Assembly (NCBI GenBank): GCA_041395505.1
Contig: JAWLAG010000002.1
Coordinates: 687,001 to 751,000 of the forward strand
From: Steroidobacteraceae bacterium
GTDB lineage: Bacteria > Pseudomonadota > Gammaproteobacteria > Steroidobacterales > Steroidobacteraceae
Reading direction: 5' to 3'
DNA: 64,000 bases
In this document: in pieces, positions 53,872 to 62,592 of the stretch
Layout of the letters: each line of letters opens with the position of its first letter
Position numbering within the stretch: the first letter of the stretch is position 1
Translations under genes and position numbers: made by a program
The notes under the pieces: generated by a model
Told to the model about the DNA's origin: nothing
The model's input: the letters and a program-made list of their open reading frames with translations, nothing else
Database searches by the model: none

Positions 53872-54948
53872 ATGCCGCGCTTCAAGGGGTCGCCGAAGTT
53901 CGCACACGATGGCGCCGAGCGCATCGGCGTACTGCTGGTCAACTCCGGCACACCGGATTCGCCGCGCACGAGTGATATCCGGCGCTTCCTTGCCGGCCTG
54001 CTTGGCGATCGCCGCGTCGTGGAAGTCCCGCGTGCGATCTGGCTGCCGATCCTTCACGGCATCATCCTGCGCACGCGCCCCTATCGTACCGCGCGCAAGT
54101 ACCGCAAGATCTGGTCGGACGCGGGCTCACCGATGCGCAGGATTTCCGATGCGCTCGCGGCCAATGTACGTGCACGACTCGCGCGGCGTGTTCTTGCGCC
54201 GGTCAGCATAGAGCTCGGCATGCTCTATTCGAGCCCGAGCGTGGCCTCCGGGCTCGAACGCCTCGCGGCGCAGGGCGCACAACGCCTGCTTGTCCTGCCG
54301 CTGTTCCCGCAATACTGTGGTGTCACCACGGGCGCGGTGCATGACCAGGTCGCGCGGGAATTGTCGCGCTGGCGCTGGCTGCCCGAGCAGCGTTTCGTCA
54401 ACGAATACCACGATCACCCGGAGTACATCGACGCCTGGCGCGAGCGCATCGCAGCTCACTGGCAGGGGCACGGCCGCACGCGTCACCTGCTGCTGTCGTT
54501 CCATGGCATACCGCAGGCCTATTTTCGCCGCGGCGATCCCTATTTCTGCAAATGCCAGAAGACAGCGCGCCTCCTGGCTGACGCGCTGCAGCTTGAAGAC
54601 GAGCAGTGGTCATTGTGCTTTCAGTCGCGTTATGGACCCGGCAACTGGTTGCAGCCCTATACCGACACGGTGCTCGGCGAGCTGCCAAGGCGTGGCGTGC
54701 GCAGCGTCACGGTGGCCTGCCCGGGTTTTGCGGTCGACTGCCTGGAGTCACTTGAGGAAATCGCGCTCGATGGGCGTGAGCGGTTCATCTCGGCAGGCGG
54801 CACGGAGTTCCAGTATGTGCCGGCGCTCAATGACACCGACCGCCATGCGGCGCTGCTCGCGGGATTGATCGAGACTCACTGTGGCGGCTGGGTTAGTAAC
54901 GCCGGACTGCGCGCAGGCAACGCCGTGCGCGAACCCGGCACAACCTGA
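53872..54948 (+). CDS. hemH: Ferrochelatase
   Basis: A 358-residue enzyme that inserts Fe2+ into protoporphyrin IX in the last step of haem synthesis. Recognisable features are GVLLVNSGTPDSP at the N-terminus, LLLSFHGIPQAYFRRGDPYFCKCQKTARLLA with the catalytic His, LCFQSRYGPGNWLQPYTDTVL, and VTVACPGFAVDCLESLEEI with the metal-related Glu residues. The length suits the gammaproteobacterial form. It starts 12 bp after pntB and may share that transcript. Confidence 0.94.
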   Translation: MPRFKGSPKFAHDGAERIGVLLVNSGTPDSPRTSDIRRFLAGLLGDRRVVEVPRAIWLPILHGIILRTRPYRTARKYRKIWSDAGSPMRRISDALAANVRARLARRVLAPVSIELGMLYSSPSVASGLERLAAQGAQRLLVLPLFPQYCGVTTGAVHDQVARELSRWRWLPEQRFVNEYHDHPEYIDAWRERIAAHWQGHGRTRHLLLSFHGIPQAYFRRGDPYFCKCQKTARLLADALQLEDEQWSLCFQSRYGPGNWLQPYTDTVLGELPRRGVRSVTVACPGFAVDCLESLEEIALDGRERFISAGGTEFQYVPALNDTDRHAALLAGLIETHCGGWVSNAGLRAGNAVREPGTT

Positions 54949-54965
54949 CCGCAGCGACCTGCCGA

Positions 54966-55502
54966 TCAGCGATCGCGCTGCAACTGGCGCCGATCGCGCA
55001 ACTCCTGCAGACGACGCAGCCGCTCCAGCATTTCGCGCCGCTCCTGCGGTGTCGCCTGTTGCCAGCGCCGACGCAGCTCCTCGCGACGCGCCGGCGGCAG
55101 CTCCCTGAAGCGCTTGAAGTTGCGACGCACGGCCGCACGCTGCTCGGGTGTCATGTCGCGGTATTTTTCCCAGCGCTCGCGCACGCGCTCGCGCCGATCG
55201 GCGGGCAACTCGTTCCATGCCTTGAATCGCTCGCGTGCGGCGGCGCGCTCGCTGTCGCTCATGGCGAGCCATCTTTCGGTACCGCGCGCCAGCGCCTGTT
55301 GCCGTGCCGGCGGCAACTGCGCCCAATCGGCCTCGAATCGCCTCAACAGCGCGTGCTGCTCGGGCCTGAGGTCGCGCCACTCGATCGCGGCAGCGGCCAG
55401 AGCCTCCGGCGCCTCGTCGGCGTACGCCCACTGCGGCTCGGCGCAGATCATCGCAAGCGCGGCCAGCAGCATGATCTGGATCAGTTTGCTCATGTCATTC
55501 AC
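54966..55502 (-). CDS. DUF3106 exported protein
   Basis: A 178-residue protein with a signal peptide (LIQIMLLAALAMICAEPQWAYA). A DUF3106 region follows, built of repeated helical units with the pattern W-x-x-L-P-x-x-R-x-x (e.g. FKAWNELPADRRERVRERWEKYRDMTPEQRAAVRRNFKRFRELPPARREEL). It is highly charged, Arg/Glu-rich and coiled. Function is unknown. It is the last gene of a four-gene operon with an ECF sigma factor; its ATG overlaps the upstream stop (ATGA). Confidence 0.85.
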   Translation of the reverse strand: MNDMSKLIQIMLLAALAMICAEPQWAYADEAPEALAAAAIEWRDLRPEQHALLRRFEADWAQLPPARQQALARGTERWLAMSDSERAAARERFKAWNELPADRRERVRERWEKYRDMTPEQRAAVRRNFKRFRELPPARREELRRRWQQATPQERREMLERLRRLQELRDRRQLQRDR

Positions 55503-55753
55503 CTCAATGTCGACGCCTGCGGCTTGGCCTGCTGCGCGACTTTCTCGATATCCGTCTGCTCGAGGTACTCGAGCCAGCTGCCATCATCCGCCTCGGCATC
55601 CACGCTGCCGAGAAACAGCAGGAGCTGTTCGTCCGGCTCCGTTGCCTGGCGCGACTCGCCTGCCGCAGTGGGCAGTTCCTCGCCGCGCGCGAGCTGCGCC
55701 ATCGTACCGAGCGAAAGCAGCGCACCGAGCAGATATTCGCCTTGCCGGCTCAT
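55499..55753 (-). CDS. Small hypothetical exported protein in the sigma operon
   Basis: An 84-residue protein I do not recognise. It begins with a hydrophobic segment (YLLGALLSLGTMAQLARG) that looks like a signal peptide, then an acidic C-terminal part with EDDGSWLEYLEQTDIE-like composition. The start ATG at 55753 overlaps the stop of the DUF3619 gene, and its own stop overlaps the DUF3106 start. Small acidic proteins at this position are seen in similar sigma operons, but the function is not known to me. Confidence 0.6.
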   Translation of the reverse strand: MSRQGEYLLGALLSLGTMAQLARGEELPTAAGESRQATEPDEQLLLFLGSVDAEADDGSWLEYLEQTDIEKVAQQAKPQASTLR

Positions 55754-56121
55754 CCGCTGACCCCGCTGTCGAGCACATCCTGCGCCACCGCCCACTCATA
55801 GAATTCCGGATCCGACTCGGCGAGCAGATCGAAGGTCTCGGCGTCGCCCAGCAACTCCATATCTGCGAGCACCGGAGTTGCCGCCGGCGCCGCCGAATGG
55901 TCTACGGTACGGGTCGACCAGATGAGGACGGCAAGCACGGCCGCGGCAGCGAAGGCACCGGCCGGCGCAAAGCGTTGCAGCCAAAGGCGCTTGGGTCGTT
56001 GCAGTTCGGCGAGCGCCGCGTAACGCGCCTGCGTAAGCCGCGAGCGGGTGCGCGCGTCGAGGTGCTCGGCACTTTCGCGGAGCATCTTGCCAACCTGTTT
56101 TTCGAATTCGGTTTCGTTCAT
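55750..56121 (-). CDS. DUF3619-like membrane protein (possible anti-sigma factor)
   Basis: A 123-residue single-pass membrane protein. The cytoplasmic N-terminal half (EFEKQVGKMLRESAEHLDARTRSRLTQARYAALAEL) is a helical region typical of DUF3619. One transmembrane helix follows (AGAFAAAAVLAVLIW), then a short acidic periplasmic tail. Its place directly after the ECF sigma gene, with 4 bp overlap, makes an anti-sigma role likely, though it is not a canonical RseA/zf-HC2 type. Confidence 0.8.
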   Translation of the reverse strand: MNETEFEKQVGKMLRESAEHLDARTRSRLTQARYAALAELQRPKRLWLQRFAPAGAFAAAAVLAVLIWSTRTVDHSAAPAATPVLADMELLGDAETFDLLAESDPEFYEWAVAQDVLDSGVSG

Positions 56122-56747
56122 GGCGAAAAATCACCCAGCTTGATACGCAGGCTCTGCAGTGCCCTGAAATAATGTGTCTTCACGCTGCCCTCGGAGCAAC
56201 CCATGGCAGCCGCGGTGGCCGCAACGTCGAGTCCTTCGAGACTGCGCAGCAGGAACGCCTCCTGCTGTCGCGCCGGGAGCGATGTCAGCGATTGTTCGAG
56301 CCGCTCCATCGCATCCTGCAAATCGATGCGCTCGGCCGGCAAGGGGCCCGGATCCGGCGCGGCCGCGACCGGATCGTCCTCGGCGTCCTCGTCCGCCCCG
56401 GCGCGCAGCGGCCACCATGCCATGAAGCGCGACTGGCTCGCGCGCCGGCGGCGCATGTCGTGCATGCGGTTCGTGAGTATGCGGTAGAACAGCGGCTTCC
56501 ACTCGGCTTGCGGCCGCGACGCGTAGTTCTTCACCAGGCTCAGCATGCTCTCCTGCACGGCATCGAGCGCATCGTCCTCATTACGCAGTCCGAGCAGCGC
56601 AATCCTGTAGGCCCTGCGCTCGATGTCGGCGAGGAATATCTCCAACGCCTTGCCGCGCGCCAGCTGCGCGTGCTCGCGTTGTTTCGCAGCCGCATCATTC
56701 ACGAGCTGCATGCTATAAGACTGCGGCGAACCGGCCAAAGCTTCCAT
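56118..56747 (-). CDS. ECF-type RNA polymerase sigma factor
   Basis: A 209-residue sigma factor. Region 2 is seen as RRAYRIALLGLRNEDDALDAVQESMLSLVKNYASR with RPQAEWKPLFYRILTNRMHDMRRRR. Region 4 is LTSLPARQQEAFLLRSLEGLDVAATAAAMGCSEGSVKTHYFRALQSLR. The linker between them is acidic and long. I set the start at the ATG at 56747, which has AGGA nearby; 56711 is an alternative. It is co-transcribed with three envelope-type genes and divergent from priA. Confidence 0.85.
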   Translation of the reverse strand: MEALAGSPQSYSMQLVNDAAAKQREHAQLARGKALEIFLADIERRAYRIALLGLRNEDDALDAVQESMLSLVKNYASRPQAEWKPLFYRILTNRMHDMRRRRASQSRFMAWWPLRAGADEDAEDDPVAAAPDPGPLPAERIDLQDAMERLEQSLTSLPARQQEAFLLRSLEGLDVAATAAAMGCSEGSVKTHYFRALQSLRIKLGDFSP

Positions 56748-56874
56748 GCATCCTGATAACGCTGCAGGCGACCAACGGTTGACCACCGGGCGCGCTGGCG
56801 GCACCGCCGCCGGGAACGTCCATTGGAAAAACTGTAACCTATTGTTTTTATAGAAATTATTTTTGTCTGCCGCC
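56748..56874. promoter_or_regulatory. Divergent promoter region of sigma operon and priA
   Basis: A 127 bp gap with an unusually AT-rich core at about 56823-56866 (TTGGAA, TATTGT, TATAGA) inside GC-rich DNA. It very likely holds the promoters of both genes. TTGGAA at 56823 is the best -35-like element for priA, but spacing to the T/A-rich -10 candidates is not ideal. Confidence 0.45.
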
Positions 56875-59097
56875 ATGGATCCTTCGAGCCCCCAGATCGT
56901 TGCCGTCGCCGTCGATCTCCCGACCCGGCAGTGCTTCGACTACCGGCTCGGCTCGACGGTCACCGACGGCACGACACTGCCGGGCCGCCGCGTGCGCGTG
57001 CCATTCGGCCGCAGCCAGCGCATCGGGGTGATCGTTGCGGTGGTGGAGAAAAGCGATCTCTCACCGGAGAAATTGAAATCGGTGACAGCGCTCATCGATG
57101 ACGAACCGCTGTTCGATGCGCCGCTGCTCGCGACGCTGCGCTGGGCGGCGGGCTATTACCATTATCCATTGGGGCAGGTGTTATTCACCGCGCTCCCTCG
57201 CAAGCTCCGTGACGGCGCCGCGCGATCCCGCCACATCACGATGCTGCTCCTTGGCGAGCCCGGCGAGACGGCGCTTGCGAGCGGGGAATTGAGCCGTGCC
57301 AAGACCCAGCGCTCATTGCTCGAGATGCTGAAGGCCCGCGGACCCCTGCCGCTGCAGACCGTGTTCGAGGCCCTGCCCGCGGCGCGGCGGGTTTGTGGAG
57401 CGCTGCTCCAGCGCGGCTGGCTGCAGACCTTCGAGGCGGAGCCGCCCCGCCTGTCCGGCGAGGCCATGATAAGAAGCGGGGCCAGCAAGCCGCAGCTGCG
57501 CCCGGAACAAGGTGAAGCCGCGCAGGCCATTTGCGATTCCCTGCCGGGATTTTGCGTGCAGCTGCTGCAGGGAATCACCGGCAGCGGCAAGACCGAGGTT
57601 TACCTGGAAGCGACCAGCCACGCCCTGCAGACCGGGCGCAGCGTGCTGGTGCTGGTACCCGAGATCGGTCTCACGCCCCAGCTGGTCGAGCGCTTCCGCG
57701 GTCGATTCGACGAGCGTGGTATCGCGGTGCTGCATTCCGCGCTCACCGACAACGAGCGTCTCGACGCCTGGCGCGATGCCGACTCCGGGCGCGCGCGCAT
57801 CGTCCTCGGCACCCGTTCGGCCGTGTTCGCGCCGATGCGTGAACTGGGTCTGATCATCGTCGATGAAGAACACGATGCCTCGTTCAAGCAGCAGGAAGGT
57901 GGTTTCCGTTACTCGGCCCGCGATGTCGCGGCGGTGCGCGCCCGCCAACGCGGTGTGCCGCTGGTGCTGGGCTCGGCGACGCCCGCACTCGAGACGCTAC
58001 ACAACGTGCGCACGGGCCGCTATCGCGCATTGCATCTGCGCCAGCGCGCCGGCGCCGCCGGCATGCCGCAGCTGCGATTGATCGATCTGACCCAGGAACC
58101 GGTCCACCAGGGTCTCTCGCACACCGTCCTGCACTCGCTCACCCGTCACGTCGAGTCGGGGCAGCAAGCACTGGTTTTCATCAACCGGCGCGGGTTCGCG
58201 CCGACCCTGGCCTGCACGGCCTGCGGCTGGATCGCGCCATGCCGCAATTGTGATGCGCGCATGACCGTACATCGCGGCGCCAACGACCTGCGCTGCCACC
58301 ACTGCGGCGCCGAGGCACCCTTGCCAGAGCGTTGTCCGGTATGCGGCTTTGCCACGCGCGCGGTGGGACAAGGCACGGAGCGTGTTGAGCAGGTTCTCGC
58401 CGAGCGATTCGGCGCGGCACTGCTTGCGCGCCTCGATCGCGATACGGCGAGCGGGCGCGGCAATGCCGCGCGCGTGGTCGAGCGCATTCGCAGTGGCAGC
58501 GCCCGCATCCTGGTGGGGACGCAGATGGTGACCAAGGGGCACGACTTCCCGCAGCTGACCCTCGTGGTCGTGCTCAACGCCGACCAGGGCCTGTTCAGCA
58601 CGGAATTCCGCGCCCCCGAGCGACTCGCCCAGACCATCGTCCAGGTGGCCGGGCGCGCCGGCCGGGGCGAACAGCCGGGCGAGGTCCTCATCCAGACTGC
58701 CTATCCACAACATCCGTTGCTGCAGAGCCTGCTGCAACAGGGTTACGAAGGCTTCTGCGATGCGCTGCTCGTCGAGCGGCGCAACGCGCAGTGGCCGCCA
58801 TACGCGCACCTCGCTGTATTGCGCGCATCGGCAATTTCGGCCGCTGCGGCACTCGATTTCCTGCGACAGGCGCGCGGCATCGCCCCGAACCGGCCCGGCG
58901 TCCGTCTGGTCGGGCCGGCACCCGCGATCATGGCGCGGCGGGCCGGCCGCCACCACGCGCAGCTGACCGTCGAGAGCGCGCGACGTAGCGACCTGCAACG
59001 CTTCCTCGATCTCTGGCAGGGAGCCTGCGAAGAACTTGCCCGGCCACGCGACCTGCGCATTGCGCTCGACGTCGATCCGCTCGAGCTATTCAACTGA
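56875..59097 (+). CDS. priA: Primosomal protein N' (replication restart helicase)
   Basis: A 740-residue PriA. The N-terminal DNA-binding domain starts AVAVDLPTRQCFDYRLG. The helicase core has Walker A GITGSGKTEVY, Walker B DEEHD (in LIIVDEEHDASFKQQEG), and the zinc-binding region with CTACGWIAPCRNCDARM, CHHCG and CPVCG. Helicase motif V reads GTQMVTKGHDFPQLTLVVVLNAD. It reloads DnaB at stalled forks. The ATG at 56875 is chosen over an in-frame TTG 12 bp upstream. Confidence 0.95.
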   Translation: MDPSSPQIVAVAVDLPTRQCFDYRLGSTVTDGTTLPGRRVRVPFGRSQRIGVIVAVVEKSDLSPEKLKSVTALIDDEPLFDAPLLATLRWAAGYYHYPLGQVLFTALPRKLRDGAARSRHITMLLLGEPGETALASGELSRAKTQRSLLEMLKARGPLPLQTVFEALPAARRVCGALLQRGWLQTFEAEPPRLSGEAMIRSGASKPQLRPEQGEAAQAICDSLPGFCVQLLQGITGSGKTEVYLEATSHALQTGRSVLVLVPEIGLTPQLVERFRGRFDERGIAVLHSALTDNERLDAWRDADSGRARIVLGTRSAVFAPMRELGLIIVDEEHDASFKQQEGGFRYSARDVAAVRARQRGVPLVLGSATPALETLHNVRTGRYRALHLRQRAGAAGMPQLRLIDLTQEPVHQGLSHTVLHSLTRHVESGQQALVFINRRGFAPTLACTACGWIAPCRNCDARMTVHRGANDLRCHHCGAEAPLPERCPVCGFATRAVGQGTERVEQVLAERFGAALLARLDRDTASGRGNAARVVERIRSGSARILVGTQMVTKGHDFPQLTLVVVLNADQGLFSTEFRAPERLAQTIVQVAGRAGRGEQPGEVLIQTAYPQHPLLQSLLQQGYEGFCDALLVERRNAQWPPYAHLAVLRASAISAAAALDFLRQARGIAPNRPGVRLVGPAPAIMARRAGRHHAQLTVESARRSDLQRFLDLWQGACEELARPRDLRIALDVDPLELFN

Positions 59098-59176
59098 AGC
59101 TGTCCCGCGACACCGCGTGGCCGCCGGCACCAGGCATTGCGTAGAATGCCGCAGCACAACGACAACGGTTAGATCA

Positions 59177-60934
59177 TTGAAAGCCCAGCTCCACGCAATG
59201 CTCACGACGGCGATCGACACGGTCGCCAGAGACCTGGATTTTCCGGCACCGGCCGCGGCGGACATCGAACTGCAACGCAGCCGCGACGCAGCCCACGGCG
59301 AGTTCGCCTGCAATATCGCGATGCGCCTCGCGCGCACTGCACGGCGCAAGCCGCGCGACATCGCCGAGCGCATCGTGGCATCCCTGCCTGCCAACAGGCT
59401 GCTCGCGCGCGCCGAAGTGGCGGGCGCCGGTTTCATCAATCTGTTTCTGAGCAGCGTCGCATGGAGCGACGAACTCGCTGCAATACTCTCGCAGGGCGAA
59501 GCCTATGGACGCAGCACGAGCGCCAGCGGGCGGCGCGTGTTGCTCGAGTTCGTTTCGGCCAATCCCACCGGGCCCTTGCATGTCGGCCACGGTCGGCACG
59601 CGGCCTATGGCGCGACGCTCGCCAACCTGCTCGCCGCCACCGGCCATGATGTCCACCGCGAATTCTACGTCAACGATGCGGGCCGGCAGATCGACATCCT
59701 TGCCGCGAGTTGCTGGGTACGCTGCCTGCAAGCTGCGGGCATCGATCTTGCGATGCCCGCGAATGGTTACCAGGGCGATTACCTGCTGCCGCTCGCCGGG
59801 CAAATCACCGCCGCGTTCGGCGCTCGACTGCATCGACCGCTCGCCGATATCGCCGCCGGCCTGCCGCCCGATGCGCCGACCGGCGACAAGGAAGCCTATA
59901 TCGATGCGCTGATCGGCCGCGCGCGCGCGCTGCTCGGCGATGAGCTGTTCGATGAGATGGCGATGTTCGCAAGCGATGGCATGGTCGCGGACATTCGCGC
60001 CGACCTCGAGGCATTTGGCGTGCAATTCGATCGCTGGTTTTCGGAGCGCAGCCTGAGCACGGGCGGTGCCATCGACCGCGCGATAGCGCGGCTGCGCCGG
60101 CAGGGCAATGTCTACGAGCGCGACGGGGCGTTGTGGTTTCGCGCCAGCGCCTTCGGCGATGACGAAGATCGCGTGGTCGTCAGGGAAAACGGCGTTACGA
60201 CCTACTTCGCCTCCGACATCGCCTACCACCTCGACAAGCGCGAGCGGGGCTTCGATCTGCTGATCGACGTGCTGGGCGCCGATCACCATGGCTATGTGGC
60301 GAGGGTGCGCGGCGGACTCGAGGCGATGGGGGAACCGCCCGCGTGCCTCGAGGTCTGCCTGCTGCAGCTCGTCAATCTGTTTCGGGCCGGCCAGAAGCTG
60401 GCCATGGGCAAGCGCGAAGGCAATTTCATCACGCTGCGGCAACTGCGTGAGGAAGTCGGCAACGACGCCTGCCGCTTTTTCTATGTCATGCGCGGGCATG
60501 AGCAACACCTCGATTTCGACCTGGAGCTGGCGAAGGCGCGCAACAACGACAACCCGGTGTACTACATCCAATATGCATACGCGCGCATCGCCAGCGTGTA
60601 CCGGCAACTCGCCGTGCGCGGGCTTGGCTATGACGAGGCGGCTGGCCTCGCTGCTGCCGGCGAACTGCGGGGATCCCACGAAGTCGAGCTCATGCGCACG
60701 CTCTCGCGTTACCCGGAAATCATCGAACAGGCGGCAGCGCAGCGCAGTCCGCATACGCTCGCACACTACCTGCGCGATCTCGCGCAGGCCTTCCACACGT
60801 TCTACAACGCCGAGCAGGTACTCATCGAAGACAGTGCATTACGCAACGCGCGGCTCGCCATGCTCGCCGCCCTGCGCCATGTGATCGTCAACGGCGCGAG
60901 GATATTGGGAATCGGTACGCCGGAGAGCATGTGA
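59177..60934 (+). CDS. argS: Arginyl-tRNA synthetase
   Basis: A 585-residue class I synthetase. The tRNA-binding N-terminus has DIELQRSRDAAHGEFACNIAMRLA. The HIGH motif is ANPTGPLHVGHGRHAAYG. The KMSKS-equivalent is KLAMGKREGNFITL. The C-terminal anticodon-binding domain includes DNPVYYIQYAYARIASVYRQL. There is no ATG before the conserved start region, so a TTG at 59177 (reading MKAQLHAML) is the most likely start; ATG 59198 is the alternative. It lies 79 bp after priA. Confidence 0.94.
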   Translation: MKAQLHAMLTTAIDTVARDLDFPAPAAADIELQRSRDAAHGEFACNIAMRLARTARRKPRDIAERIVASLPANRLLARAEVAGAGFINLFLSSVAWSDELAAILSQGEAYGRSTSASGRRVLLEFVSANPTGPLHVGHGRHAAYGATLANLLAATGHDVHREFYVNDAGRQIDILAASCWVRCLQAAGIDLAMPANGYQGDYLLPLAGQITAAFGARLHRPLADIAAGLPPDAPTGDKEAYIDALIGRARALLGDELFDEMAMFASDGMVADIRADLEAFGVQFDRWFSERSLSTGGAIDRAIARLRRQGNVYERDGALWFRASAFGDDEDRVVVRENGVTTYFASDIAYHLDKRERGFDLLIDVLGADHHGYVARVRGGLEAMGEPPACLEVCLLQLVNLFRAGQKLAMGKREGNFITLRQLREEVGNDACRFFYVMRGHEQHLDFDLELAKARNNDNPVYYIQYAYARIASVYRQLAVRGLGYDEAAGLAAAGELRGSHEVELMRTLSRYPEIIEQAAAQRSPHTLAHYLRDLAQAFHTFYNAEQVLIEDSALRNARLAMLAALRHVIVNGARILGIGTPESM

Positions 60935-61488
60935 CACGACTGACATCGCGTGACTTCAAGAAGCCGCGCAGTGGCCATCTGGACATGGCGCGCCTGCGCG
61001 ACTTCGCAGTCGGCGCGCTGACCGGCGCGGCCTTGACCGCCGTGCTCTTCGGTTATGCATCGCGCCGGCAGCACGCTGTGGACAACGCGGCGCCCATACC
61101 GAAGCCGCAAACCGACGCGACGAGCACCGCCGATGCCGCGGATGAAGGCTCGCAGTTCGACTTCTACGAGATGCTGCCCAAGTTCGAGGTCGTCGTCCCC
61201 GAGCAGGAGCGCGATGTAAAGCGCGATGGCACCGAAGCGCCCGTGCAGCGCCCGGGCATCTACGTCCTGCAGGCGGGATCCTATCGCCGCCGCGAAGATG
61301 CGGATCGCGTCGCGCGCCAGCTCGCCGTGCTCGGGATGCGCGCGCAGGTGCAGAGGGTTGCGGTCGACAGCGATGTCTGGCATCGCGTGCGGCTCGGCCC
61401 CTTTACCGATCTGGCAGAGCTCGAACGCACGCGCAATGCCTTGCGCGAGGCCGAGCTCGATGCGCTGGTGATACGCGTGGGCGACTGA
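60931..61488 (+). CDS. SPOR-domain membrane protein (FtsN-like)
   Basis: A 185-residue bitopic protein. A short basic N-terminus is followed by one membrane helix (FAVGALTGAALTAVLFGYAS). A linker containing FYEMLPKFEVVVPEQE leads to a SPOR domain (about 108-185) with GIYVLQAGSYRRREDADRVARQLAVLGMRAQV and WHRVRLGPFTDLAELERTRNAL. SPOR domains bind denuded septal peptidoglycan, so a division-site role is likely. The GTG start overlaps the argS stop by 4 bp, the common argS-SPOR pairing. Confidence 0.9.
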   Translation: MTRLTSRDFKKPRSGHLDMARLRDFAVGALTGAALTAVLFGYASRRQHAVDNAAPIPKPQTDATSTADAADEGSQFDFYEMLPKFEVVVPEQERDVKRDGTEAPVQRPGIYVLQAGSYRRREDADRVARQLAVLGMRAQVQRVAVDSDVWHRVRLGPFTDLAELERTRNALREAELDALVIRVGD

Positions 61489-61582
61489 GCCGAACGAGAA
61501 CTCGCCCCGAAACGCGTCTCCAATTTGCGACCCACTGCACAGGATTCACAATTCTGCGGATCGACTCGTTCGCAGTGTTAAG

Positions 61583-61612
61583 TTGCGCGCGACGCATCCG
61601 ACTTCGTAGGTA
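61583..61612 (+). promoter_or_regulatory. Candidate promoter of the riboswitch transcript
   Basis: TTGCGC (61583-61588) and TAGGTA (61607-61612) are 18 bp apart. A start about 7 nt later (near 61619) would begin transcription just before the riboswitch aptamer. Neither box is perfect. The fit to the aptamer boundary is the main argument. Confidence 0.35.
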
Positions 61613-61623
61613 GATTCGTAATC

Positions 61624-61706
61624 GTTGGCAAACCTGTTGAAAGACAGGGACGCAAAGCCACCGGTCTAAAGGCGCCTCGTGCGCCCATGACAGCGGGGTT
61701 GCCGGA
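61624..61706 (+). promoter_or_regulatory. Cyclic-di-GMP-I riboswitch (GEMM)
   Basis: The aptamer has all GEMM-I hallmarks. P1 pairs GGCAA (61627-61631) with TTGCC (61699-61703). P2 is CCTGTT-GAAA-GACAGG with the GAAA tetraloop, followed by GGGACGCAAAGCC. P3 contains GGCGC/GCGCC, then ATGACAGCGGGGTTGCC. It sits 110 nt before a lipoprotein gene on the same strand. Downstream, a hairpin (about 61703-61728, CGGAATGAGC/GCTCACTCCG) may form the expression platform. No T-run follows, so control may be at translation or by a hairpin switch. Confidence 0.93.
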
Positions 61707-61816
61707 ATGAGCCCTCATGCTCACTCCGTCCGGTCGAGCGCTTGGCGCCGCAACCGTCGCGTCCCGTCAGTGAGCTGGTTCTGCCTGTCACCAGTTGCGC
61801 GACGGAGTACCGACAG

Positions 61817-62545
61817 ATGCCCACTGTTCCGAGCCGATCCCTGCTGCAGAGCATTGCAGTCGCAGCAGCGCTGCTACCTCTCATCGCCGCCTGCCAGGGC
61901 GATGGCAACTCCAGCAGCAGCGCAAGCGCAACGCGTCCCCGGGTCGGCATCTCATCGGGTGGGAATCCGGTGCCGATCGCGCCCGCCAACCAGCCGCCAC
62001 AGGTGAGCGGTACGCCGGGCACGACCGTCACAGCCAACAGCAGCTATGCATTCCAACCCTCGGCCCGGGATCCCGAAGGTCAGGCCTTGAGTTTCAGTAT
62101 CGCCAATCTGCCCAACTGGGCGTCCTTCGATACCCGCACCGGGCGCCTGAGCGGTACGCCCGATACGGGCAGCGTCGGCACCTATCGCAATGTCACGATC
62201 TCGGTGACCGACGGACTCGCGACGGCATCGCTGTCGCCGTTCAGCATCGAAGTGAAGGCCCTGCCGGTGTCGAGCGCGCCCAAGAGCGGCAGCGCGACGC
62301 TTTCCTGGCAGGCGCCGACCAGCAATTCCGACGGCAGCGCGTTGACCAACCTGGCCGGCTACGTCATCTACTACGGCGCGAGTCCGGCGGCGATGACCAA
62401 CAGCGTGCGCGTGGACAACCCTGGTATCACGCGCTACGTCGTCGAATCGCTCGATGCGGGGACTTACCACTTTGCGGTGAGCGCGCGCAATGCTGCCGGC
62501 CTCGAAGGACCGCGCTCGGCGACCGTATCGAAAACCATCAGCTGA
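61817..62545 (+). CDS. Cadherin/Ig-like and FN3-like lipoprotein under cyclic-di-GMP riboswitch
   Basis: A 242-residue lipoprotein. The signal ends in LPLIAACQGDG (Cys26). A Ser-rich and Pro-rich linker follows. A putative Ig (He_PIG/dystroglycan-like) domain lies at about 58-150, with NSSYAFQPSARDPEGQALSFSIANLPNWASFDTRTGRLSGTP. An FN3 domain comes after (SATLSWQAPTSNSDGSALTNLAGYVIYYG ... YHFAVSARNAAGLEGP). It is probably a surface adhesion or matrix protein. GGAG precedes the ATG. The riboswitch upstream indicates regulation by cyclic-di-GMP. Confidence 0.88.
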   Translation: MPTVPSRSLLQSIAVAAALLPLIAACQGDGNSSSSASATRPRVGISSGGNPVPIAPANQPPQVSGTPGTTVTANSSYAFQPSARDPEGQALSFSIANLPNWASFDTRTGRLSGTPDTGSVGTYRNVTISVTDGLATASLSPFSIEVKALPVSSAPKSGSATLSWQAPTSNSDGSALTNLAGYVIYYGASPAAMTNSVRVDNPGITRYVVESLDAGTYHFAVSARNAAGLEGPRSATVSKTIS

Positions 62546-62592
62546 AAATCACGTCCGGCTTTGCACCACGCCGGCGGGCGTAGCCGGGTCTT

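Noticed and set aside
61703..61728. Hairpin after the riboswitch as an intrinsic terminator
   Set aside because: The stem is good but no U-run follows. It is described as a possible expression platform instead.
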